DNA of 18,608 nucleotides from Akkermansiaceae bacterium (GTDB lineage Bacteria; Verrucomicrobiota; Verrucomicrobiia; Verrucomicrobiales; Akkermansiaceae). The first letter of the stretch is position 1. Every line of letters starts with the position of its first letter. A program made the translations under genes and the position numbers. Where the stretch lies: the NCBI GenBank assembly GCA_014379305.1, contig JACMMB010000294.1, forward strand, positions 1-18,608, written 5' to 3'. Of this stretch, positions 1-7,177 are shown piece after piece. The notes under the pieces are model-generated. The model saw nothing but the letters and a program-made list of their open reading frames with translations, had not been told where the DNA came from and did no database searches.

Positions 1-1
1 A

Positions 2-163
2 CAGTGGGATGCGTGGGTTTCACCCTGCGACTCAATCAGGACCTGCGGGCAATGCGAGTCACCGGATCGGGTTAATTTACTGGCTGGCCAACCGCCTGCA
101 GCCCCCGGCAACGACCACTTCTTTATGGGGGGACTGGAAGCCGCCGTCTCCCGGCCGATTTAA
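2..163 (+). CDS. Possible C-terminal end of an unknown protein entering from the left edge
   Basis: A reading frame is open from the window edge (first full codon at 2) to a TAA at 161-163, giving 53 residues and ending three bases before the tRNA-Ala 3' end. The composition (tryptophans, glycines, a proline-rich centre, ending in AAVSRPI) could belong to a real protein tail, but I recognise no family. An open frame of this length is not rare at this GC content, and the next frame is also open here. No other candidate gene is visible in the first 165 bases. Whether this is coding depends on sequence to the left of the window. Confidence 0.2.
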   Translation, partial: QWDAWVSPCDSIRTCGQCESPDRVNLLAGQPPAAPGNDHFFMGGLEAAVSRPI

Positions 164-165
164 AA

Positions 166-241
166 TGGTGGAGCGTAGCGGATTCGAACCGCTGACCCCT
201 TGCATGCCATGCAAGTGCTCTACCAACTGAGCTAACGCCCC
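166..241 (-). tRNA. tRNA-Ala (anticodon GGC)
   Basis: The minus strand folds as a complete 76-base tRNA. The acceptor arms GGGGCGT and ACGCTCC pair over 7 bp with one G-U. The anticodon stem CTTGC/GCAAG encloses the loop ATGGCAT, so the anticodon is GGC, decoding alanine GCC/GCU. The T-arm carries GGTTCGAATCC. The discriminator is A and the 3' CCA is encoded in the DNA (plus-strand bases 166-168). It lies downstream of frr on the same strand but probably has its own promoter. Confidence 0.97.
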
Positions 242-257
242 TTGCGGGTGGGGCGAA

Positions 258-287
258 TGTTTAGGGGAGGGAGGGGTAGGGTGGCAA
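258..287 (-). promoter_or_regulatory. Candidate sigma-70 promoter of tRNA-Ala
   Basis: On the minus strand TTGCCA (282-287) and TAAACA (258-263) are 18 bases apart, and the -10 ends 16 bases before the mature tRNA 5' end. The tRNA-Leu gene in this window has a similar arrangement. The element lies in a purine-rich gap between frr and the tRNA. The match is moderate, so this is an inference from spacing and position. Confidence 0.35.
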
Positions 288-341
288 GGGGAAACTGAGC
301 GAAAGAAGGCGGGAATCTTAAGCGAGTCCAAGAAATACATA

Positions 342-914
342 TCAGATTTTCATAAGGTCGGCTTCCTTGGCAACGGCCATTTCTTCTATTCTCTTGGTGA
401 ATTTGTTAGTCAGTTCCTGAATGTCTTTTTCGAAGGTCTTGTGAGTGTCTTCGGTGAGGATGTTATCCGCTTTCATCTTTTTAGCTTCGTCGAGCCCGGC
501 TTTTCGCGAGGCGCGCAGGCGGACTTTTGCCTCTTCGGCGAGGGTTTTGATGAGTTTGACCATGTCGCGGCGACGTTCTTCGGAAAGTTCCGGAATCGGG
601 ACGCGGATCGAACGTTCGGCAGCGGCGGGATTGAGGCCGAGTTTGGATTCGCGAATGGCTTTTTCTATGTCGCGGGTCGTCGCTGGATCGAAAGGCTGCA
701 CGTTGAGCATGCGGGGCTCGGGGGAGTTGATGATGGCAAGCGTTTTGAGCTTTTGGGCGCCACCATAGGCGTGGATATACACATCAAGGTTATCGATGAG
801 TGCGGGAGAGGCCTTGCCGGTGCGGACCCCGGCGAAATCCTGGATAAGATGGTCGATGCCATTCGACATGTTGAGCTCGGCTTCGAGGAGGGCGGTTTGA
901 GGATCTTGGGACAT
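342..914 (-). CDS. frr: Ribosome recycling factor
   Basis: RRF acts in the cytoplasm with EF-G to split the post-termination ribosome. The protein shows the family's signature blocks: RTGKASPAL near the N-terminus, a central PFDP..RDIEKAIRES-LGLNP block, IRVPIPELSEERRRDMVK, and a C-terminal helix ending KEADLMKI. I chose the ATG at 914, giving 190 residues, because RRFs are usually about 185 long and this aligns the N-terminal helix with E. coli Frr. An upstream in-frame ATG at 959 would add 15 residues and overlap the pyrH stop. Neither start has a clear Shine-Dalgarno. It follows pyrH on the same strand with a 34-base gap, the common pyrH-frr order, so the two are probably co-transcribed. 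Confidence 0.95.
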   Translation of the reverse strand: MSQDPQTALLEAELNMSNGIDHLIQDFAGVRTGKASPALIDNLDVYIHAYGGAQKLKTLAIINSPEPRMLNVQPFDPATTRDIEKAIRESKLGLNPAAAERSIRVPIPELSEERRRDMVKLIKTLAEEAKVRLRASRKAGLDEAKKMKADNILTEDTHKTFEKDIQELTNKFTKRIEEMAVAKEADLMKI

Positions 915-948
915 GAATCGCTGTGTCAGTTGTTTCGGAAACGGAATT

Positions 949-1686
949 TCACTCGCCATGGACGAGGGTGCCTATCGGTTGGGATCGCAGGGCATGGGAG
1001 AGGTTTCCTATTGGCCCGAGATCAAAGATGATGATCGGTATATTGTTATCCATGCACAGGCTGAAGGCGGTGGCATCCATGACGTTCAAGCGGTTTTCGA
1101 GGCAGTGCTGGAAAGTGACTGATTCAAAGCGCATGGCATCCGGATTTTTCCGGGGATCCGAGCAATAAACTCCATCCACCTGGGTGGCCTTGAGGATGAC
1201 ATCGGCATTCATTTCACTCGCACGGAGGGCGGCGGTGGTATCTGTGGAAAAAAACGGACTGCCGGTGCCGGCGGCGAAAATGACGACGTTTCCCTTGTCC
1301 AGCTGGTGTTCTGCTTTGCGGCGAATGAAAGGCTCTGCGACATTCTTCATCTCGATGGCGGATTGGACGGTGCATTCGACGCCGATGTGGGAAAGCGCCC
1401 CCTCGAGCGCGAGAGCATTCATCACCGTGGCAAGCATGCCGACGTAATCCGCCGTCGCGCGATCCATGCCGCGAGCCGATGCGCTGGCCCCGCGCCAGAA
1501 ATTCCCACCACCGACCACGATGCCCAGCTGAAGGCCGGTGGCAACGGCTTCCTTGATTTCCGAGGCGATGCGGTTGACGATTTCCGGTGAAATATTGTCG
1601 GTGGAACCGGGTTCGCGGAGTGCCTCGCCGCTGAGTTTCAGGACGGCGCGTTTGAAGGGTCTGGGGTCGTGCGGAGTTGCGGACAT
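949..1686 (-). CDS. pyrH: UMP kinase (uridylate kinase)
   Basis: PyrH phosphorylates UMP to UDP with ATP in pyrimidine nucleotide synthesis and works as a cytoplasmic hexamer of the amino-acid kinase fold. Diagnostic blocks are VLKLSGEAL near the N-terminus, VGGGNFWRG (nucleotide-binding glycines), the DYVGMLATVMNALAL helix, AGTGSPFFSTDTTAALRA, DVILKATQVDGVY, and a C-terminal GTLV. The start at 1686 gives 245 residues, close to the E. coli length of 241. An upstream in-frame ATG at 1731 adds 15 residues with no family counterpart. No good Shine-Dalgarno precedes either start. The gene lies upstream of frr and is divergent from the glycosyltransferase gene. rpsB and tsf, often next to pyrH in other bacteria, are not seen. 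Confidence 0.96.
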   Translation of the reverse strand: MSATPHDPRPFKRAVLKLSGEALREPGSTDNISPEIVNRIASEIKEAVATGLQLGIVVGGGNFWRGASASARGMDRATADYVGMLATVMNALALEGALSHIGVECTVQSAIEMKNVAEPFIRRKAEHQLDKGNVVIFAAGTGSPFFSTDTTAALRASEMNADVILKATQVDGVYCSDPRKNPDAMRFESVTFQHCLENRLNVMDATAFSLCMDNNIPIIIFDLGPIGNLSHALRSQPIGTLVHGE

Positions 1687-1803
1687 TGAAGATCTTGCTT
1701 GGGAGGAGGATGAACACGTAATATCGATCATCCAACATTGAAGAGTAAAACGAGGGAAGATTTTTTAGAACTGTTTCCGAGGGAGGCCTGGCGGGAAAAT
1801 TCT

Positions 1804-1831
1804 TTGACTCCCCCGCCGCCATTGTTATCCT
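1804..1831 (+). promoter_or_regulatory. Candidate sigma-70 promoter of the GT4-GH130 unit
   Basis: TTGACT (1804-1809) and TATCCT (1826-1831) are separated by 16 bases and point toward the glycosyltransferase gene. The -35 matches consensus at 5 of 6 positions. A start near 1838 would leave a leader of about 85 bases that contains the strong Shine-Dalgarno-like motif at 1843-1850. Confidence 0.45.
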
Positions 1832-1842
1832 GTTTTTGTTCG

Positions 1843-1850
1843 TAGGAGGT
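1843..1850 (+). promoter_or_regulatory. Strong Shine-Dalgarno motif without a matching start codon
   Basis: TAGGAGGT is a full-length Shine-Dalgarno match, but no ATG or GTG lies 5-12 bases after it. The only start-like codon at a suitable distance is the TTG at 1861, which opens a frame of just five codons ending at TGA 1876-1878. The glycosyltransferase ATG is at 1925, about 75 bases downstream. The motif could serve a tiny leader peptide, a standby ribosome site, or be chance. Confidence 0.3.
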
Positions 1851-1924
1851 CAAGGATCTCTTGTCGGGGTTCGCATGAACTCCCCCGCCATGCAGTGCGC
1901 GAAGTCGCCCGATTTCCGCAAGCC

Positions 1925-4165
1925 ATGAGAACTTCACATCCCACCAGGCACATTGCCTTTATAGGGAGCTACATTCCACGCCTCTGCGGACTCGCCACTT
2001 TCACGGCGGATATTTGCGAGGCCGTCGCGATGGAGTTTCCGGGTTCAAGCTGCATCGCCGGAGCGATGAACGATCGTCCCGAAGGCTACGATTATCCTTC
2101 CCGGGTCCGATTTGAAATTGATCAGGAGGATCCCGATTCTTATCGACGTGCCGCCGATTTTCTCCAAATCAACAACGTTGAAGTCGTTTCCGTCCAGCAT
2201 GAGTTCGGCATCTATGGAGGCGCTGCCGGCGCCTATCTGCTGGAGTTTCTGGAACGCCTGCGAAAGCCTGTCGTCATCACTCTCCATACGGTCCTTCAAT
2301 CGCCCAATGCCGAGCAGCTCAAGGTGATGGGGCGTCTCGATGAGCTCTCCGAGCGCTTCATCGTCATGGCCGAACGCGGGCGGCAACTCCTGATTGAGGT
2401 CTACAAGATCGATGCGGCAAAAATCGATCTCATTCCCCACGGCGTGATAGACATGCCGTTCGTGGATTCAAATTTCTACAAGGACATCTTCGACGCGGAA
2501 GGCAAGACGGTGCTGTTGACCTTCGGTTTGCTTTCGCCAAACAAAGGGATCGAAACAGTGATCAAGGCACTACCCGCGATCATTCAAAACCACCCTGATG
2601 TCGTTTATCTCGTAGTCGGGGCGACCCATCCCCACCTCATCGCGGCCGAAGGCGAAGCATACCGCGAGGGACTTGAAAAGCTTGTCCGCGCGCTCGGTGT
2701 CGAGAAGCAAGTCGCCTTCCACAACCGCTTTGTGCCGATGGAGGAGCTGAAGGAGTTTATCGGTGGCTCGGACATCTACATCACGCCCTACCGGAACGAG
2801 GAGCAGATCACCTCCGGGACCCTCGCATATACTTTCGGCGCCGGGAAAGCCATCATTTCAACTCCCTACTGGCATGCCCGTGAATTGCTGGCCGATGAGC
2901 GCGGTATACTTGTTCCCTTCGACGACGCAGCAGCCATCGCCGCAGCCGTAAATGACCTTTTGGAGCATCCCACCCGGATGACTGCCATGCGGAAAAAGGC
3001 ATGGAAAGCGGGCAGGGAAATGACCTGGCCGGAAGTTGCGCGCCGTTACATGGAGAGCTTCGACCAGGCCCGGGCGGGTCTCAGCCTGACCCACGCAACC
3101 GCCATCGAGACAGCCGAAGCCTACCCCATCCCGGAGCCGAACCACGATCATCTTTTCCGGATGTCGGATCACACCGGGATTTTCCAACACGCGATTTACA
3201 ACGTCCCCAACTATCACGAAGCCTATTGTACGGACGACAACGCACGCGCTTTCATCTACACGATTCTGCATCAGGAACAACACGGACTGGACCGCCGGAT
3301 CGACCGCCTTGCCAGTTCCTATCTGGCCTTTCTTTGGTATGCATTCGATGCCAATACCTGCCGCTTCCGCAACTTCATGAGTCATGATCGGAAATGGCTG
3401 GAAAGCAAAGGTTCCGAGGACAGCCACGCCCGCGCGTTGTGGGCTGCGGGAACCGCCCTCGGACGCTCGCCGAACGAAGGTTTCCGCAACCTCTGCGCGC
3501 TCCTGTTCCAGCGCGGCCTTGGTCCCGTGAAACGCTTCAGCTCTCCGCGCGCGTGGGCCTTCACCCTCATTGCCATCCACGAATATCTGCGCGCCTTCTC
3601 AGGCGACCGGGTCGTCGCTAAAACCCGTGACTTGCTGGTTGCCCGGCTGATGGGGCTTTACCAAGCAAACTCAGCGCCCGATTGGCTTTGGTTCGAGCGA
3701 ATCGCAACCTACGACAATGCCAAGCTCTCCCACGCCCTGATCATCTCCGGCCAAGCGAATGCCATAGAAACCGGGCTTGTCTCGTTACGCTGGCTGCTTG
3801 CCGAGCAAACCGGCGACGGTGGCCAGTTCTCGCCAATTGGCTGCCACGGTTTCTGGCCACATGGCGAGGAAAAGGCCCGCTTCGATCAGCAACCGGTGGA
3901 AGCCCAGGCCTCCATATCCGCCTGCATGGCGGCTTACGAGGTCACTGGCGATGCGGATTGGATTCTGCAGGCACGCCGTTGTTTCGAATGGTTTCTCGGC
4001 CGCAACGACCTCGGTCTGCCACTCTACGATGAAACCACCGGCGGCTGCCGTGACGCCCTGCTACGCGATCATATTAACCAAAACCAAGGCGCGGAATCGA
4101 CCCTCGCCTTCCACCTCTCCCGCGTCGAAATCACCCGCAGTCCCGCGCTCCCGTCCCCTTCATGA
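1925..4165 (+). CDS. GT4-family glycosyltransferase fused to a six-hairpin glycosidase-like domain
   Basis: This 746-residue cytoplasmic protein has two parts. Residues 1-390 are a GT-B glycosyltransferase of the GT4 type: GLATFTADICEAV near residue 25, QHEFGIYGG near 92, FGLLSPNKGIETV near 200, and the donor-binding EEQITSGTLAYTFGAGKA block from about 292. Residues 400-746 resemble an (alpha/alpha)6 six-hairpin domain, with DHTGIFQHAI near 415, AYCTDDNARAF, SPRAWAF, and YDNAKLSHALI. The donor and acceptor are not readable; the GH130 partner suggests a mannose-containing product. The ATG at 1925 was chosen because homologues begin just before the first beta strand (HIAFIGSY). An in-frame GTG at 1895 adds ten residues; neither has a near Shine-Dalgarno. 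Its stop overlaps the next start (ATGA), implying translational coupling. Confidence 0.87.
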   Translation: MRTSHPTRHIAFIGSYIPRLCGLATFTADICEAVAMEFPGSSCIAGAMNDRPEGYDYPSRVRFEIDQEDPDSYRRAADFLQINNVEVVSVQHEFGIYGGAAGAYLLEFLERLRKPVVITLHTVLQSPNAEQLKVMGRLDELSERFIVMAERGRQLLIEVYKIDAAKIDLIPHGVIDMPFVDSNFYKDIFDAEGKTVLLTFGLLSPNKGIETVIKALPAIIQNHPDVVYLVVGATHPHLIAAEGEAYREGLEKLVRALGVEKQVAFHNRFVPMEELKEFIGGSDIYITPYRNEEQITSGTLAYTFGAGKAIISTPYWHARELLADERGILVPFDDAAAIAAAVNDLLEHPTRMTAMRKKAWKAGREMTWPEVARRYMESFDQARAGLSLTHATAIETAEAYPIPEPNHDHLFRMSDHTGIFQHAIYNVPNYHEAYCTDDNARAFIYTILHQEQHGLDRRIDRLASSYLAFLWYAFDANTCRFRNFMSHDRKWLESKGSEDSHARALWAAGTALGRSPNEGFRNLCALLFQRGLGPVKRFSSPRAWAFTLIAIHEYLRAFSGDRVVAKTRDLLVARLMGLYQANSAPDWLWFERIATYDNAKLSHALIISGQANAIETGLVSLRWLLAEQTGDGGQFSPIGCHGFWPHGEEKARFDQQPVEAQASISACMAAYEVTGDADWILQARRCFEWFLGRNDLGLPLYDETTGGCRDALLRDHINQNQGAESTLAFHLSRVEITRSPALPSPS

Positions 4166-5628
4166 ACACTCCCTTGCCGACACCAACCGCCATCCATCTC
4201 CATCCGGATCCTTCCCGCGTCCTTATTCGCGCTTTCATCTCGGCAGACCGTGCGGCGCGGCTCCGCATTATTGAACGCGCCCTGATGCCGGACGATGACG
4301 AGATCACAACACGCCTTGCAGAACTGCATGCTCTCTTCGATGTTCGACATCATGCCATCGAAGCCTCCTGGCGCCGGGCCTACTGTCAAATCCGCGATCA
4401 GGTGCCGCATGAGCCTTCGATCAGCGACAACCGCCGGCTTTACATTGGCGCGCTTTTTTCCGGCGAATACGCCTTGGAATCCACCGCACTGTTCAACCCT
4501 TCGATAGTCCAGCACCCCGATCAGTCCGGACTCGAACCCGGCGCACTTCGTTTCATCCTCAGCCTTCGCGCCACCGGGGAAGGGCATATTTCCTCGATTG
4601 CCTTTCGCAGCGGAATCCTCAGTCCGAATCATGAAATTTCCATCGATCCCGTATCCCGCCACGTTTCCGCGCCCGAATTGAATCCCGACCCCACTTTCCG
4701 CCGTTCTACATTTTTCAGAAAACTTCACGAAATGGAGTTCGACAACGCCTGGTCCAGATTACTCATGAATTCACTGGGCGAAGTTTTCACGCGCAGCCAG
4801 CTGAATGCCGCCATCCGCGCTGCCGATAGTGCCACCCCCCCTGTCACCATGGATTCCCGTCGCACAAAAGAGGGCATCCGATGGCTTGCCGAAGTGAATT
4901 ACCAAGCTCACTTTGAAACCTCCATACCCCTCTCCAGACGAATCATTTTTCCCGTATCACCCACCGAAAGCAACGGCATGGAGGATGCGCGTTTTGTCCG
5001 TTTTAAGGATGAAGATGGCACCATCACCTACTATGCCACCTATACCGCTTACAACGGGCGAAGCATCCTGCCCCAGCTTTTGGAAACCACCGACTTCGCG
5101 AATTTCCGAGCCTCCACTTTGAACGGGCCGGGCGTCCGCAACAAGGGCATGGCTCTCTTCTCCAGGAAAATCAACGGCCGCTTCTTCATGATCTCCCGTG
5201 AGGATGATGAAAACCTTTATCTGATGCATTCCGAGGACCTCCACTTCTGGGAAGAGGCGCGGCTTCTGAGACGCCCGACCAAGAATTGGGAATCCGTGAA
5301 AATAGGGAACTGCGGCTCCCCCATTGAAACCTCCTCCGGCTGGCTCTTGATTACCCACGGGGTTGGCCCGATGCGCCGCTATTGCATCGGCGCCCTGCTC
5401 CTTGATCTGGAAAACCCCTCCATCGTCATCGGTCACCTCGCGCACCCGCTCATCGAGCCGGATGAACCGCAGCGCGATGGCTATGTCCCGAACGTCGTCT
5501 ATACCTGCGGGGCACTCATTCACGGTGACCGGCTCATCCTGCCGTACGCGCTGAATGACACCTCCACCACCATTGTCACTTTCGATCTTCAGGAGCTACT
5601 TTCAGCTTTGACAGCCGGAGTGAAATAA
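4162..5628 (+). CDS. GH130 family beta-mannoside phosphorylase or mannosidase
   Basis: GH130 enzymes cleave beta-mannosidic bonds, usually with phosphate to give mannose 1-phosphate, on a five-bladed propeller. This 488-residue protein carries the family blocks: ALFNPSIV near residue 109, GEGHISSIAFRSG, NGMEDARFV with the likely catalytic Asp near residue 275, YYATYTAYNG, GNCGSPIETSSGWLL, THGVGPMRRYCIGALLLDL, and GYVPNVVYTCGALI. It has an N-terminal extension of about 100 residues, which places it among the longer GH130 subfamilies; subfamily and substrate (beta-1,2- or beta-1,4-mannoside) cannot be assigned by eye. There is no signal peptide, so it acts inside the cell. Its ATG overlaps the glycosyltransferase stop by four bases, so the two enzymes are made together and probably build and trim the same glycan. 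Confidence 0.88.
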   Translation: MNTPLPTPTAIHLHPDPSRVLIRAFISADRAARLRIIERALMPDDDEITTRLAELHALFDVRHHAIEASWRRAYCQIRDQVPHEPSISDNRRLYIGALFSGEYALESTALFNPSIVQHPDQSGLEPGALRFILSLRATGEGHISSIAFRSGILSPNHEISIDPVSRHVSAPELNPDPTFRRSTFFRKLHEMEFDNAWSRLLMNSLGEVFTRSQLNAAIRAADSATPPVTMDSRRTKEGIRWLAEVNYQAHFETSIPLSRRIIFPVSPTESNGMEDARFVRFKDEDGTITYYATYTAYNGRSILPQLLETTDFANFRASTLNGPGVRNKGMALFSRKINGRFFMISREDDENLYLMHSEDLHFWEEARLLRRPTKNWESVKIGNCGSPIETSSGWLLITHGVGPMRRYCIGALLLDLENPSIVIGHLAHPLIEPDEPQRDGYVPNVVYTCGALIHGDRLILPYALNDTSTTIVTFDLQELLSALTAGVK

Positions 5629-5667
5629 ATTCTCTTTTACCTCACGACTACCAACAAAAATACCACC

Positions 5668-5805
5668 ATGGGCGACAAATCACCGAAATCAAAACAGAAG
5701 AGCCAGGCGCAAAAACAAGGCAAGAACGACGCTTCCAACAAGGCCAAGCAAAGCCAGATCGCTAACAAACAGCAAGCCGGCGCAGCTCCCCCAAAGAAAA
5801 AATAA
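5668..5805 (+). CDS. 45-residue lysine/glutamine-rich basic small protein
   Basis: The frame begins MGDKSPKSKQK and ends APPKKK, with about a quarter of the residues lysine and many Gln, Ala and Ser, and no hydrophobic core, membrane segment or cysteine. Short proteins starting MGDKSPK with lysine-rich tails recur in several bacterial phyla as unnamed hypothetical proteins, which is the main support for coding. The function is unknown. The charge suggests an intrinsically disordered nucleic-acid- or ribosome-associated protein, but that is inference. It lies 39 bases after the GH130 stop on the same strand and could be co-transcribed. There is no clear Shine-Dalgarno, and the following 75 bases show no convincing terminator. 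Confidence 0.7.
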   Translation: MGDKSPKSKQKSQAQKQGKNDASNKAKQSQIANKQQAGAAPPKKK

Positions 5806-5880
5806 TTCTGTTAGGTCCGACGGAGGAGATACGGCATCGCGTGGTGTACCTTCCATTTCGGTCCTCGGAACGGTTTTCCC

Positions 5881-6720
5881 TTAACCTCGGGTGCGATATT
5901 CCGTAGGACTCATCCCGATGCAGCGTGCAAACGCCCGGGAAAACACGGTGGCACTGTTATAGCCAACCATTGGAGCGATCGCTTCAAGCTTCTCGTCGCT
6001 TTCCTCAAGGAGATCCTGGGCGCGTCGCATCCGCATGTAGGTGACATGTTCCATGGGCGTCCGGCCAAGCTCCCGACGGCATAACCGACGCAAATGCTCA
6101 TCACTGAGCGAGGACGCCTTTGCCAGCAAACTCAGTTTCCAGTCAACGGTAAGGTCGCGTCCGACCATTTCCCACAATTCCTCGACGCGGGAGCTACAGC
6201 GCCATGGCTTGGCGAGTCGGCGCGCGAGGCCTTGCAGCATGGAAACCCAATGGTGCAGGAGTGAGGGATCCCGCTCGGCTTCCCATTCAGATCGCAAGCC
6301 TTGGATAACACGCGCGAAGTCATCCGCCCCACGCCGCAGCCGGAGAGGTGAATCACTGCCAACCAGGGCTTTTACATAATGGGGCTCTTCATAGCGCAGC
6401 CAGGCGAATGTCCATGGCTTTCCGGGCACCGCATGCAGGGCATTGAGCACCCTGGGAGGGGCCATGCACAATTCTCCGGCAGTCACACGCTGCCACCTGC
6501 CTTCAAGCAACATGAGTCCCTCGCCCTCGATACATGCGAAGAAGAAGCTGCCTGCCGGGCGAAGCCGGACGCGGTTGTAGGGCGCATGAGCGACGTCGAT
6601 GCCCAGACGCGCGATCCGGTGCGTGCCTAGCTCCGGGCAAGCCGTGGCATCCAGCGCCCAAAGTTTGGTCCGGGGACCGTTGATCGTGGTTTCGTGATGA
6701 GGAAGCTGGACCGCAGCCAT
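5881..6720 (-). CDS. AraC-family transcriptional regulator
   Basis: This 279-residue DNA-binding protein has an N-terminal cupin-like sensing domain (residues about 30-150, with FFFACIEGEGLMLLEG and TAGELCMAPP typical of the AraC-binding fold) and a C-terminal double helix-turn-helix (about 185-279). In the latter, SLLAKASSLSDEHLRRLC is the first recognition unit, RMRRAQDLLEESDEKLEAIA leads into the second, and VGYNSATVFSRAFAR...MSPTEYR is the classic C-terminal signature. Ligand identity cannot be inferred. It is transcribed divergently from the Dabb/TIM-barrel/Tm-1-like operon with a 122-base shared gap holding an inverted repeat, so it probably regulates that operon and itself. The ATG at 6720 lacks a clear Shine-Dalgarno; no better downstream start is visible. 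Confidence 0.92.
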   Translation of the reverse strand: MAAVQLPHHETTINGPRTKLWALDATACPELGTHRIARLGIDVAHAPYNRVRLRPAGSFFFACIEGEGLMLLEGRWQRVTAGELCMAPPRVLNALHAVPGKPWTFAWLRYEEPHYVKALVGSDSPLRLRRGADDFARVIQGLRSEWEAERDPSLLHHWVSMLQGLARRLAKPWRCSSRVEELWEMVGRDLTVDWKLSLLAKASSLSDEHLRRLCRRELGRTPMEHVTYMRMRRAQDLLEESDEKLEAIAPMVGYNSATVFSRAFARCIGMSPTEYRTRG

Positions 6721-6737
6721 TGCTGAGAATTACCCCA

Positions 6738-6781
6738 TTTCACGATCAGGTCACGCTATTGTGGAAATTAATCGTGCGAAA
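6738..6781. promoter_or_regulatory. Imperfect inverted repeat, candidate operator for the AraC regulator
   Basis: TTTCACGAT (6738-6746) is mirrored by ATCGTGCGAAA (6771-6781), nine matching positions with one inserted base pair (CG), about 24 bases apart. It lies between the divergent AraC and Dabb genes, where a regulator would act. A minus-strand TTGACA (6785-6790) sits beside it but has no convincing -10 at the right distance. AraC proteins often bind direct rather than inverted repeats, so the assignment is tentative. Confidence 0.35.
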
Positions 6782-6842
6782 GTGTGTCAAAAAATGTTTC
6801 ATCCCGACCATACCTCGCTCACAATTTCGCCCTCTTCCACCC

Positions 6843-7148
6843 ATGCCCAAGCTCAAACACATCGCCCTGTTTAAATTCAAAGCCGATTGCAGCGCTGAAG
6901 ACATCGCCCGTGTCTGGCGCATCATTGAGGATTTGCCAAAACAGATCCCCGGATTTCTGGACCTCACGTGGGGCACGGATGCAAGCGTGGAAGGCCTTTC
7001 CGACGGCTTCAGCCATAGCTTCGTAGCGATTTTTGAAAGTGTCGAGGCACGGGATCTATACCTGCCCCACCCGGTGCATCAGGCGGCTGTGGCGATCATC
7101 ATGCCGATGCTTGAGCGGGTCATCGTCATCGATCACGAAATTGCCTGA
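6843..7148 (+). CDS. Dabb (stress-responsive alpha/beta barrel) domain protein
   Basis: This 101-residue single-domain protein matches the Dabb pattern: an N-terminal strand KLKHIALFKFK, an amphipathic helix (SAEDIARVWRIIEDLPKQIPG), the LTWGTDAS strand, SFVAIFES, and YLPHPVHQAAVAIIMPML with the conserved HP.H segment, ending in VIVIDHEI. Dabb proteins are dimeric ferredoxin-like barrels; some are enzymes or stress-induced, many uncharacterised. The start at 6843 was chosen because MPKLKHI begins at the first strand; longer in-frame extensions run into the promoter region and lack family similarity. It is first in a three-gene operon, 29 bases before the TIM-barrel gene. Its role there is unknown; it could act on the same small molecule as its neighbours. 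Confidence 0.85.
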   Translation: MPKLKHIALFKFKADCSAEDIARVWRIIEDLPKQIPGFLDLTWGTDASVEGLSDGFSHSFVAIFESVEARDLYLPHPVHQAAVAIIMPMLERVIVIDHEIA

Positions 7149-7177
7149 TTTTTTAAAGCCACTCAGCAAACACCATT

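Noticed and set aside
77..340. 87-residue minus-strand frame across the tRNA-Ala region
   Set aside because: It reads through the tRNA gene; the peptide segment LAQLVEHLHGMQGVSGSNP is a familiar artefact of translating a tRNA.
915..959. N-terminal extension of frr from the ATG at 959
   Set aside because: It would make the protein 205 residues, longer than the family norm, and overlaps the pyrH end without a ribosome site. It remains a possible alternative start.
2858..3580. 240-residue minus-strand frame
   Set aside because: It is antisense to the glycosyltransferase fusion, whose protein motifs are clear on the plus strand.
5806..5880. Intrinsic terminator between the small basic protein and the AraC gene
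   Set aside because: No stem longer than a few base pairs followed by a T-run was found on either strand.
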